Positions 1 to 11,274 of a stretch of 64,000 bases of DNA are shown here, one piece after another. The notes under the pieces are model-generated. The model was not told the origin of the DNA and ran no database searches. It saw nothing but the letters and a program-made list of their open reading frames with translations. Source of the stretch: Anisakis pegreffii. Taxonomy: Eukaryota; Nematoda; Chromadorea; Rhabditida; Anisakidae. Position numbers and translations under genes: made by a program. The stretch spans positions 186,001-250,000 of the forward strand of contig JAPYMA010002772.1 in the NCBI GenBank assembly GCA_035041965.1, in the 5' to 3' direction. Every line of letters begins with the position of its first letter. Position 1 is the first letter of the stretch.

Positions 1-9
1 TCGCTTCAG

Positions 10-894
10 ATGTTTGATAAAGATGGGAATGGAACGATGAACATAAAAGAATTAGGTGTTGCGATGAGGACATTAGGCTTGAACCCAACCGAAGAGGAAT
101 TACTCAATATGGTCAATGAATACGATGTTGACGGAAACGGCAAAATTGACTTCTTTGAGTTTTGCAAAATGATGAAAGAAATGAATAAGGAAACCGATCA
201 AGAGTTGATAAGGCTCGCCTTCAAGTAAGCCGTTTCCCTCTAGTTAGCATGTACCGTTCTCTCGACACGCCGATGTTCTGAAAGTGCAATTTCAATCAAT
301 CACAGCTCTGAGCCACATTTTAGATTCAGCCCGAACTTTTACCCATAGTGGTTGAATTTAATCGAAGTGAAATACGTTATCGTAAATCACTTCAATTACG
401 CTCTCCTCAAGCTGCTATGCGTCTGCCCTTCGTCCTAGTTAAATAATTCGGCTAAGATTCCGCTGATGGTGTTCGAAACGAAGAAAAATACGTTTGAAGC
501 ATCCCTTTCAGAGTTTTCGATAAGGATGGTAATGGCTACATAACTGCTCAAGAATTCAAGCATTTCATGACAACGATGGGTGAAAAATTCAGTGAAGAAG
601 AAGTGGACGAGATTATAAAGGAAGTCGACAAGGACGGAGATGAGCAGGTACCTCCACAAAACCTAACATTTACAGTTCTGACCCTACTTTGCATAAACTC
701 CATAATCTCAATGCATATTTTTACAGCTGGTAGCTTGTCTTGCAGTCGCAAGCAATTGAACGATGAATGTCTCGTTTTCATTGCAGATAAACTATGAAGA
801 ATTCGTGCAAATGATCGCACCAATCGTACACGACGGCAATAAAGACGATCCGTTTGCAGAACCACCGAAAGAACATGCTAGCAGGAAGAACTGA
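10..894 (+). CDS. Calmodulin-like EF-hand protein, 3' part (5' end outside window)
   Basis: A calcium-sensor protein of the calmodulin family. Three exons join in phase: 10-224, 512-647 and 787-894 (TGA). Four EF-hand loops of the standard 12 residues are visible: [36 protein letters not shown] and DKDGDEQINYEE, the last split by an intron after GDEQ. All four keep Asp at position 1 and Glu at position 12, so all should bind calcium. The window begins inside the gene: bases 1-9 read as the end of an intron (ttcag), so the N-terminal helix of EF-hand 1 is missing. Sequence around loops 1-2 and the ETD.E.IR.AF linker resembles the C. elegans calmodulin-like CAL proteins more than calmodulin itself. 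Unlike calmodulin, the protein runs about 25 residues past the last loop, with an acidic, Pro- and Lys-containing tail ending HASRKN. Target unknown. Confidence 0.9.
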
Positions 895-3854
895 TTAGCT
901 GCTCAAGCTTGATTCCTGAAACACCTGAAGGTTATTCTTCAAGTACCTAACGGTTGGCTCCTAATAGTGCGGATTTCAGCCAACGTGAAATTGGATTATC
1001 ATATCGCATATTGGCTCCAACTATCCAGTCGAGAATCTCAAGCCTAGAAGCAAAATTGTGATTGATCAGATCCGCAATAGTGTTTGTTTTGATTATAGTG
1101 TTGTATATTGAATTGATATGGTTTGTTGTTTTACTATATCATAATCATTCCATTGTTTGCATTCATTCTTACATTCCACTTGTTAGAGTTTATATCCTTA
1201 TTGTTAGTTCATTGTACTTTTTGAATATCTGAATTTGAATGTCAGTGCTCTATTTGCATGACTGCATCAATTCTGCAAGTGAACTAACGCTGCTGACCAT
1301 TTCAACCTCACGTGAATTGTACAAATCTATCTTTCGCACAAATCAAAAACTCGAACACTAGCTTTCCATCTCCACCAAAACGTTCGGCAACTGTTCACAT
1401 TTCTAACGTTAACACGCCTAGATCTGTTTTACTGTATAACTCATTTGAAAGAAGATGTTTCCACATCACAAAACCGCAACAATAACACGAGGTGAGTGAT
1501 GCAATTGAGAATTTTCAAATTAATTGCTAAAAAGTTGACATGACACTGACAAATGTCTACCAACAAAATGTTGTTGGAATAGGAAGAACAACAGAAATAA
1601 AAATCTGTTAGATCACAACTTTCTGACAGATAGAAAACTGGTGCAATGAAACAGTGCATCGATCACGGGATGTGCCTAGTGATGCTGATCTATGGTGCAA
1701 TTATTGAACGAAGTAATATTTATTTGCGATGCAGCTTTTGATCAAAACTTTATCGAATGGTGAATGGTGCAGTTGTTAGTCACCAAAATGTTTTCGTATC
1801 CTCATTCGGCCACTTATTTGTCATCATCAACCCAAAATCTACGCATCTTTTAGCACCCATCCAAACTGGATTCCATCGTCCACAGAGCCCAACTAACCAC
1901 GAGGTTGGAATGTTTCAAAAAAAAGCGCGAATTTATGATGAATCTTTAGAGTAATTCCCAATTCCACAGTCATACGTATGTTCACATTAATCACACAATA
2001 TTTACTGAGAAAGATCCAGCAATTTGGAATGAAATTCAAGTACGTTGGTGTGACATGAATTGCAGACCTTGATGCGACATAAATTCCAGACACTTTAAGA
2101 CGTGATGGATGGAATCCTGTAAGGGAAAAATGTGTATTATATGGATAGAATTACGACTACTCTTAATTGTGATTTTGTGGTTGAGAAAAGCGCTAGTTGT
2201 TTATTATTCGATTATTTGTACTGGTTCATTTACTCACGTGATTATGAATACCTACAAACAATTTGCCGATACGTGTTGAGTGATGATTTGATTCGTATGT
2301 TTGTGACTGAATATCACGATAAAATCACTTCATAATGTATGCAGATTACACACTCATTTTCTTTGACGTAATGTTAACACATGGCACCTACGTATACTGC
2401 GGTCTTTTGACTATACTTACAGTGAAGTACTTCACTATTGTAGTTACCCATAATGAAGGTATAAACTTGTGAAGTAAAATCACCATTATGTCAGCATATG
2501 TAGCAGCAAGACAGCCGTAAACATAAAGCTCGCCTCAATTCTTTTCCACCCTTCTTCAGCGGCTTTTAAACTGCACATTCAGTTCATTCATCACCTTCCA
2601 ACAACCCGTTATTTTTGGCTTTAATTATAAGACGCCGACTGTTCTCATGCTGATAGAATTTTACAGAAGACAACTGCCAGCAATTGGAAACAGAAAACTT
2701 CGCATGATATTCAAAACTCTTCTGTTAGTAATCACGAGCCCGGTCGAAGTTTCTCGCATTGCCAACTAACTTTAAGCGGGCAAGTATAATAGCCTCCAAA
2801 TGAATTCGCACAGTTCATTCACTCACGCATCAGCTTTCAGTCTGAAGGTTCAAAGGGCACCTACAAACAGATTTCTTAGGTTTATCGATAATAACGCACT
2901 AAAAAGCAACAAATCTTATCGTAGATGAAAGCTTTTTGACAGAAGTACAAAATTACAAAATAAGAGACTCAGAACAATCGCAACGATAATAAAGACACTG
3001 TGTAAAACAAATGCAACGCAATTTTGCTTTTCGCAACTGATTGGTAATAGATTTGGATTGTGCATTTGTAATTATATATATTGTTCAGCTCGCGTGAGAA
3101 TGAGAAGTAAGATTCCTCAATTCATGCTTTCTGGACACTTTCCGGATGCTGAAAACCACTAGCTAAAGTACGCGAACAAAGTGTATTTGTTCATTGCGCA
3201 CAGGAAACGACATTCCCATCCTTGTGCGATGTTATTTGCTAGAGAGTTAAATTAATGAGCACGATAACATTTATACGTCATAACTGCAAAACAGCATTCA
3301 TAACAATCAAATCTGATAAATAATAAAAACAATAAAACAAATAAGTAAAACACAACGATCATCAAAATAAGCAAACAAGACATTTCAACTAACACAAATA
3401 CAATCAATATAACACAAATGCACAAAGCCACAGCCCCGAGCAACCCCGTATAATACGAAACCCTGTGCTGTAATCGAAGAGACTATGGAATCGCTCACCA
3501 TCATCACCACTCACCTATGTATCAACAAAATTAACAAAAACAGAACATGAAACGACACCGACACAACACCTCGAATTCAACGAAGGAACACACAGAGAGA
3601 GACAACATTAGCCTTGACCTCAGTGGAAAACTAAGCACACAAGGTCTTACTCGTGAGATTGGGGCCTCATTCTACGGTTGAGATCTCTTCTAAAAATGAT
3701 GGATGTGAGGCGGATATTTCAGTTCATTTCAGTTCAAAATTGAGAATCATAATACAGTTCACTGGCGTTCTTCAGTCACACAAAAGCAAAAACAAAAAAT
3801 AATACAGATTGATGGTTAAAATACCATCGAATTAATCTTCAGAGATCACCACCA
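895..3854. other. Intergenic stretch, no gene supported
   Basis: Between the stop of the calmodulin-like gene and the stop of the LARP7-type gene, which converge here. Short open frames at 1757-1954 and 2132-2335 have no flanking splice sites or recognisable protein. A hydrophobic minus-strand frame at 3252-3443 comes from AT-rich low-complexity sequence. A short palindrome around a gaagtacttc core lies near 2420-2440. An AATAAA near 1594 could serve the calmodulin-like gene but is about 700 bases past its stop. Confidence 0.5.
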
Positions 3855-6800
3855 TTACAGCTGCTCTTCTAAGTTCCCTTCAGCATGAACACTTTCTAGG
3901 CATTCAGTACCATCGACCTCTGTCATACGACCAGACTCGTTGAAACAAATGTTCACACCATTATCGTAACGCTCTCTAAACGCCACCACTCTCAACATTA
4001 ACTGCAAATAACAACTCTGTCACATAATTCTCACAGAAAAACTCGGCCCCTTCGAAATGCATGCTTTGAGTGATATTTCGCATTCCTTTTGCTTCAGAAA
4101 CAAACCTTGAAAATGCATGCTGAACAAAAGAACTTTAACGGAACGTTAGAAACATCAATAGTTGAAGTCAAATATCTGATTCGATCAGCGAAATACACAA
4201 ATGAATCCATGAGTGCACTCTCACAAGTATAGATACATTAAACGGACCCCATTCGGTTGTTCCTAAATCTATCTGAAATGAAATACCTTTGATCTTCCAC
4301 GTTTCTTCAGTCGCCTCCCGCTCCCCTTGTCACCGGTCCCCGACGAAACATTTTCGTTCCTTAGTTCAGCTTTCAACCTCTTGAAACTGTTTCGCTTTAA
4401 CTGGAAGTATTTCTCCCTGAGAGCTCGAAACGTTTGCCTGAAATAATCACACTTGAACGTTGACAGCTCGGGTAGAAAACTGACGTTTAAGTAGATCTCA
4501 CTAACTATTATAAGTCACCCATGAAAATAAAGTAACAATTGTTCATTTATTTGTTTGCGTTGGAACCTCTCCATTGAAACTATAACCAAATGACGGATTC
4601 AATTGTAAAATTCATCAATAAGATGATGCTAAATTTAAAATCATCAATTTCGTCAAATCTGCTCTATGATGGAAAGTGTAATGCAGCCGTTCTGAACAAC
4701 ACCAAACTTACCATTCCACTGTCAACACAAATAGCTAAGATAATTCGAAATGAAAAACCGCAGTTAAAAATCAGAATAAGGAGCAAAAACTCACAGTGAC
4801 ATGACTTGCATGTGACGGAAATATCGAGTCAAATTTATCACTCGATATCGAGATTTTGATTTGTTAGTACCGGAGCGCTTTTTGACACGTTTTCGACGAC
4901 TGAAAATTTCGTTTTATACGCTTGAATGTAATTCAACAAACAGAATATCAAATCTCTTGGAAGAATTCACTCGTTCACATCTGATCAATCTTCACAGTAA
5001 AAACGGAATAAAATTTCTCCCGCAACAAACAGCTGATCAAAATAATGATCAAATGAAAATAACAGACCTTGTCATTATAAAAGCAGTGTCAGTTCAAGCT
5101 CCAAGCTACTAAGACATCAGATATAAAGACGAAAGAGGCAACACATTTGCGACGGTAATCAAGAGAGAAATCTTCGGGTAGTATATTTACAAGGAATTAA
5201 TGAAAATCGAACCGCTTCCTGTTGCTTCTACACGGCAGATTCTCTGCACTGAGTCGATGTCTGTAAATCGATGTCTTCTTGCTGGCAACACTTTGATGGT
5301 TATTGTTGGATACTGCCTGTTGATGCGATTCGATTATTGCTTGCCCTTGTTTGGTGCTGCTGCTCACCGAGTTTCCTGAACGAAACTTTATTCGCAATCA
5401 TCTAGCATTAGGTGTGACAAGCAACGAATTCATACAATCATTAACCTTCTTCCATATTCAGTGAGCTTCTAGAACGCTTCAACGGAGATTCATCGTCGCT
5501 CAACACCTCGGATGCTGCACGTTTCCTCTTCCTCGATTCTACCGATATCGTTGCGTCTGCCATCAGCGGATTCTGATGAGTTATTAGTGTCTGCACTCGT
5601 AAATTACGCAGTCGACCGCCGGCACCTCCAAGGGCACGTTTTGCACGACGCATCTTCCGTCGTTTGCAGACGTGCTTAACAGGCCAATTTTTTGAATATG
5701 CCTATAAACTGATCCATTTACGAATACTTTCAAGTGATGTTAGAGTTAGCAATGCTTCGAAAGAATAAGCATCTCATCTGCATACAAAAAAAAGCCAAAT
5801 ATTCCATAAGAATAGCGGCTATTTACTGTAACAGCTAACCCATCCCGAATGGTAATCCGTCAAATCATTAGAGAGCAACACTTCGAGCAGCATGAAGTAG
5901 TGGTCTGCCATTACGAAACAAACGATGCATTTGATAAACTGCTCGAAATCAATTTTACGCAATTCAAAGCGAAGCGATACCTCACAAAACTTCTCAGCCG
6001 ACTCTTTGTCGACGAATTGAATAAAAGCTGCTTGAATATGTTGCTCAACAATTGGCATCAACGAGTATTTTGCAGTAGACGGTGATGGTTCGTCGTTTGG
6101 TGATTGCTTTAGATGGATATGAGACGAGAATATCGGGTGCAAACATACAACAGTACCAAATACAACGGCACGACGATACAACGATAAAATATCACATTGT
6201 CGAGGTAAATTGTCCTGTAAGTGTTTCGTGATATTATAGCAACAGGTGATGTCAGTTCGAAAGTTGTCAGTTATGAACCCGTAGAAGTTGAAGTTATCTC
6301 AAGAGTATAATAACCACAGAATAATCCAACAGATAGGTCTATTAAGGAATGCGACTAATAATGTTGACAACAAGAACAGTTTGTAAGAGGTCAATAGCCA
6401 CAAGATGAAATAATGAGATGATGAATTTGCAAACGAGATTTCTATTGAAGTTGAAGAAGAGATTATTGGAAAGTGAACCGTGTAAACTGTCGCCGAAGCG
6501 ATGTCCGGTTGGCGTTGCTCAAAACGAATACGCAGCTGTTCAGCGGAAGCATCAATACTGAAAATCGTTGATATATCGCCCAACTTTGAAAGAGCGCTTC
6601 TTGACAACGATCGATACTTATCATTATCCAAACCCAACGCGGCGACCACATCGTTCAGAGGCGCACTTAAGCGCCCACCAGGATCTTTCGAAAATGCAAA
6701 TTCACCAAGTGACGATACTCGAGAACATAAGGCTCTTTCAATCTGAAAATAGCATTCCATAGTTTTTGGTACATCACGCACAACTGAGGAAGCTCAATCG

Positions 6801-7161
6801 ATCAATAACGTAACTCAAAAATGTTCCAGCGGCGTTCTACCAGGATAATTTCAGAATCATTTCTTGAACCGTTTAGTGAAATAAACTCCATTTATGACAC
6901 GTTCAGTCGCAGAGATCTTTGCAAAAAGTCAAATATGTTAGCCAAACCAATTACCTCGTTCTTGAGATGAACGCGGAAGGCTTTCGTTCGTGGACGTTTA
7001 CGTTTGCGTCGGAAACGAACAACTTTCTCCGCATGAGTTCTGGCCTCCTTTTCAGAACGCTTCAGCACAGATGGATCATCGTCCAATCGGCCAGCAGCAC
7101 CTTCTTCTGACTGCAAGTGCACAGCACAGACGCTGTTCACAGTAGCCTCTTCACAACTCAT
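3855..7161 (-). CDS. LARP7: La-related protein, LARP7 type (La motif + RRM)
   Basis: LARP7 proteins bind the 3' end of the small nuclear RNA 7SK and related RNAs in the nucleus. Seven minus-strand exons join with all phases agreeing: 7161-6955, 6742-6479, 6214-5981, 5701-5446, 5375-5234, 4437-4287, 4001-3855; 1401 nt, 466 residues. Residues 45-62 are an Arg/Lys-rich patch; about 62-150 align with the La motif; RRM1 starts with RNP2 TVYTDNLP across the exon 2/3 junction and ends with AAFIQFVDKESAEKF. Residues 250-320 are rich in K/R and S with nuclear-localisation-like runs (SRKRKR). Residues 361-385 (LSAENLPQTFRALREKYFQL and on) match a helix of vertebrate LARP7 beginning SKSEWMDLKKEYLAL. Odd points: a long Ser/Pro insertion inside RRM1, no recognisable C-terminal xRRM, and a weak GT-GTAG donor after exon 5. 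An ATT-initial exon 2 was preferred over a 39-nt longer version because only it keeps phase. Family placement is from remembered sequence, so moderately sure. Confidence 0.72.
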
Positions 7162-8440
7162 CAAAACGGTGAAAACAGATTCTGAAACGTGAGAGTAGCG
7201 ATAAAAACACAACAATTTGCATACGACGAGAGGCAAGCTGAACGATAATACGCGAATTTCGAAGAATAGATTTCGCTATGGAAAATTTATCTACTGATGT
7301 TCGAAAACTATGAAACATTTTCAATAAATATAATATGAGCCTGCAACTAACAAACTGCTTAATTAACAAAACACATGTGTTTAACAATATAATAAAGACG
7401 GTGACGTCGGTAAATTCAATAGTATCAATCAAGGTTTCCTTAACATGAGCAACATTCCTGAAATTCCACAACATTTCATACTCAACAACATACTGATAGT
7501 CACCGGAAGTGATTCCATGAAGGAATCGGTAACAATAATTAATTTATCAATATAATAAATAATGAATAAATAATTCGTAATATGGTCACGTTGGTGAGAT
7601 GATCTCGACTGAATCGCACTGCAAAGTACAAAACTTCAACACCTCATTCATACAACAACAAGTAAGCTTTACCTATTAGCCACTCTCACTACAACGAGCA
7701 AACTACACACATCAAATTGCGTTGACAGAAGAGACACTCTCGGACTCATGCACTCTCGCGTTTTCGCTTGATCACGCGCACGTGCACAATAGAATTACAG
7801 TTGTTATCATTTGGACGTGTTGCGTGCAATTCTTTTCGTTTTTTTTTCAGAACGCATTTCTTTTCATGATTCACTTTTGCGCAAATTCTTTACGGCGGAA
7901 ATTTCTTAATACTATGAAGTTAATTCAGAAATCCGGAAATCACACAGAGTTCTATTGCTAACGTCATAATAATGACAAATATTTTCCGATTAACGGGCAC
8001 ATGTTATTCAATTGTTTAAAAATCAATCCTAAATGAAGATTTTAAGGGTACGAGCGATGGTCAACGGGGTCAAACGGAGTGACAATGCGAGGAGAATGAC
8101 AACACAAGCGATTCGCGAACAACTCATTGCTTAAACGTATCAAAGGTCAATTTTCAGTTTCAATAGTTAGTCTTCTTCTTATAGAAATTTTTTGGTTCCA
8201 ATTTTTGACGGGATTTACCCAACTTGTTTCTCATTTCGCTCCCACTCCTTGCAACCGGAGTCTGTCCGTTACATGTGCCCACCCGCCCTAGGGATCCGCA
8301 AATTTCGACCAACTCAAAGCCTGAATCACATTCTTGAACTCTCCTCGGCATTAAATAAACTGGAATGAGGCATATTTTCAACCTCTTTCGGCGGTTTTAG
8401 ATGGGATGCATTATGGGGAAAGGATTCTTCCAACCAATTT
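7162..8440. other. Upstream region of the LARP7-type gene, no gene supported
   Basis: An acceptor-like tttcag lies about 25 bases upstream of the LARP7-type start codon, fitting a spliced leader or a short 5' untranslated exon. Open frames at 7151-7474 (-), 7722-7961 (+) and 8160-8381 (-) show no splice or family evidence. Confidence 0.4.
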
Positions 8441-8540
8441 GCTCCCGGGGATGTCAGCGAAGTTGTTCATGGCTGATGGGTTGAACTGATATGAAAGTGG
8501 CCGGATGAGACGGCCATCATACTACGAATCGCCCTTATGA
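8441..8540 (+). repeat. Dispersed repeat, copy A (pairs with 10804-10907)
   Basis: About 100 bp that recurs in inverted orientation at 10804-10907. Shared blocks in order: gctccc, gaagt(a/t)gttcatgg, gatggg(a/t)tgaactga, gacggccatca and cgaatcgccc(t/c)tatga. In the same relative frame both copies read AP.(D/N).(S/T)EVVHG followed by a stop, so this may be the decayed 3' end of a retroelement coding region. The family is not identified. Confidence 0.6.
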
Positions 8541-8566
8541 GAAGATTGCAACACATCTTCTCATAA
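8535..8566. repeat. Perfect 12-bp inverted repeat, 8-nt loop
   Basis: ttatgagaagat and its exact reverse complement are separated by 8 bases. It sits at the edge of dispersed repeat copy A and is directly followed by a run of eight C. No matching hairpin is seen in copy B. Confidence 0.7.
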
Positions 8567-8693
8567 ACGAATCCCCCCCCAAATAATGAGGATCAAAATC
8601 ACACCCTTCCTGTTGCTAAAGATTTAATTGTCTTTCATACCGATAGTAACTAACGATAAATAAGTACGAAGATATTAATCGATTTGATGTGGA

Positions 8694-8780
8694 GATAAAG
8701 ACGAACGTAAAGTTGCTTTCTAAAGCAATCAAAATTAGGAGTTTGATTGCTTTAGAAAGCAACTTTATGCTCATCTTTAT
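8694..8780. repeat. Long inverted repeat (26-bp perfect core arms)
   Basis: Arms 8708-8733 and 8742-8767 are perfect 26-bp reverse complements with an 8-nt spacer, and pairing continues outward with a few mismatches to roughly 8694 and 8780. Arms this long with a short spacer could form a stable cruciform or hairpin RNA. No host gene or transposon end is recognised around it. Confidence 0.85.
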
Positions 8781-10154
8781 GAACCTTCGGAGAATAACTG
8801 TGAAAATATGAACAGCAATTGCAAATTCATAGATCACAACTGATAAAATATTTCACATGTTAGAATTAAGGTGACTCGGATATAAGAGGATGTGTTGCAA
8901 ATCAGCCATGAGACGAAGGAAGAATTTTTAAAACATTTTCATGTACTTTTCGAGAGTTACAATCGAATCACTCACGAAAGGTACATGGATGTGTACATAA
9001 AAATATTAATAACAAAAACAACAACTAAAATGATTATAACGATGGCAAGAATAGTTCTAAACAAAATGATGATCTTCACTTGCCAAACAGAGTAACTACC
9101 GCATATGCACCGTCATCTGCATAAACGGATGAGATAAACAATGCAAACGAAATGAACCTACAGTGAGCCTAAGCAATAGCAATTAACTAAACGGTACTCA
9201 CACTTATAGTTAGATGCCACCTGACGCGTATTCCATTATTTACGTTTGATAATTTTCTCATGTATTGCTTTAAAATTTATGGGTGATGCAATGATATGTG
9301 ATATATATGTGTTTAGAATGTTCAATGGGCATTGTGAAAATCTAATATGTCTAAATTGTATTTCATCTTCTGATTCTGCGAAATACTGCTTTTTATTCGA
9401 ATCTTTAGATTACTCTTTCCCTTCGTATAATTGCAAAATGTTTTTCTTTACATTTCTAGGAAACTTTTGCGAGTAATTCGATTGTATTATTTGATCTCAT
9501 TGCATGTAAAATACTGTTCTTTTCGATTTACGTTAGATGAATGCTGAAGTCTCATTTGTGATTTTGTGATTCATTTGATTTTTTCCATTGTATCCATGGT
9601 CGCCATATTATATGCCAACAACATCAGTACTTCAAACGACAGCTAAAACTAGCCTGAGGATCAATCACTGAAGGCTAGCTGCCACTGAACCACTGAATAA
9701 GGACTGGAGGCCCATTACAACCCATTATAGCAACCTAATATCCCATTACATCAACTTATGCCATTCCATCCTATTATAACAACCTATTATTACAACATTT
9801 CACTGGGCCTATTGCCTACGTCAATTATATTACAAAGGACACTGCAAAATTGCTGGAAAATTTGATTACACAATGATTGCTCAGTAGAAAAAGGTGCCCC
9901 ATAATTTAATGTTGATAAGTTGGGCACCTTAATGAACCACACAATTAGAAGAGGAGTCATAGGGCGACAAGCATGCCAGCTCCTCAAGGGGGTTCTGATA
10001 AAGCAGTGCCGGATATATTGGATCATATATTATGATCAGATATATTGGATCAAATTGGAAGCCCGAATATCCTTACCTGAAGTCAGTGGCAGCAATCCGA
10101 CGGAACGAAAGAACATCGAGCATCGACAATCATCGAAAGTCCACAAGGATATTG
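8768..10154. other. Non-coding stretch with degenerate short repeats
   Basis: No gene is supported. At 9700-9800 a loose repeat of cccattaca/cctattataaca occurs. At 9885-9930 aaggtgccc pairs with gggcacctt about 24 bases later. At 10015-10060 gatatattggatcaaa recurs. Frames at 8892-9095, 9246-9476 and 9790-10026 lack splice or family support. Confidence 0.4.
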
Positions 10155-10350
10155 AAAAGATAAAAATAAAAACATTAAAAAATAATAATAAAGTTAAAAA
10201 TAAGAAAAAAATAAAACAAAATAAATAAAAAATAAATTAAAATAAAATAAGAAATGAAACAATGAAAAATAAATAAAAATAAAATTGAAGTATAAAAAAA
10301 ACAAACAAAGAAAACAAAGAAAAAGTCAAAAATTAAAAAAGTGAAAGAAA
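10155..10350. repeat. A-rich low-complexity tract
   Basis: About 200 bp made almost entirely of A with scattered T and G (AAATAAA, AAAATAAA, AACAAAGA). It could be an expanded poly(A) tail of an old retroelement, but no element body is recognised next to it. Confidence 0.8.
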
Positions 10351-10803
10351 TCACTTTATTCCCATCTTAATTTTAGCCCCCCCCTTCAATTGAATCCCTG
10401 TCATATTGTTAATTTTATATAACTATGATACATTTTCTTGTTATGGCAGCTAACTACAGGTGTGAACATACCGACTAAAAATAAATTGTCGTGGTATTGT
10501 GAGCGAAGTCAATTTGTGACACTGAATCTCCGAAAACACCATTAAAATGAGGTGATTAATTCTAAAAAAATGGTAGAATCATCAAATCAAACAACGTGGT
10601 TAATTACCACATAACACGGCGGATAAATAATAAGAAATCCACCTTAAAAAAAACTGACAACAGAATTCATAAGGCGAAGTGAACAACCAAATGGCTAAAG
10701 AGTGGGAGGGGAATATGCAAATGAGGCGGAGCTAGCCACGTTCAGATGACATTGCATACGCGGTAACACTTTGCCAAAAGATAATCAGACAGAGGGATTA
10801 AGG

Positions 10804-10907
10804 TCATAGGGGCGATTCGGCCTTGATGGCCGTTTCAGTCGGTTAACTTTCGATTTCTTCAGTTCATCCCATTACCCATGAACTACTTCATTGGTGTTCT
10901 CGGGAGC
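10804..10907 (-). repeat. Dispersed repeat, copy B (pairs with 8441-8540)
   Basis: Inverted relative to copy A; see that entry for the shared blocks. On the minus strand an open frame runs into the repeat from 11054 to 10872 and ends in TIQVAPENTNEVVHG then a stop, so copy B keeps more of the ancestral coding sequence. Homology of this frame to any named transposon could not be decided by eye. Confidence 0.6.
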
Positions 10908-11274
10908 GACTTGGATGGTAAGGACCATTTTCCGGTAATGTTGACCTACAGAACCATCACGGGAGGGTGGGATTGAACTCATTTGGATTTGTTTAAACCA
11001 GGTAGAGAAAGGATGCGATTTGGCTTGAGACTGGATGAAATTCGTTGACTTCATAACGGGGGAATATGTACCGAGTAGATATTGGGTTGAGAGGGTGACG
11101 AAAGAGGTATGAGGTAGGTTGGGCGGGGATTCAAATCAAAATTCTTTTTTTTCACCCAAAATAGGCACGTTTTACGTGCTTATAATGAAAAATTTGGAAA
11201 CAGAACGTGGTAAAAGGATGTCATTGTTTTTTCAGCCTAACATTTATGTAGAAGTTTTTTTCAAGATCGAACAG

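Noticed and set aside
3252..3443. Hydrophobic minus-strand frame that looks like membrane segments
   Set aside because: It comes from an A/C/T-poor-complexity stretch; Leu, Ile, Val and Phe follow from base composition, and no start context or splice site supports it.
5849..6085. Plus-strand open frame
   Set aside because: It is the shadow of the minus-strand RRM exon of the LARP7-type gene (5981-6214).
6501..6762. Plus-strand open frames
   Set aside because: They are shadows of the minus-strand La-motif exon (6479-6742).
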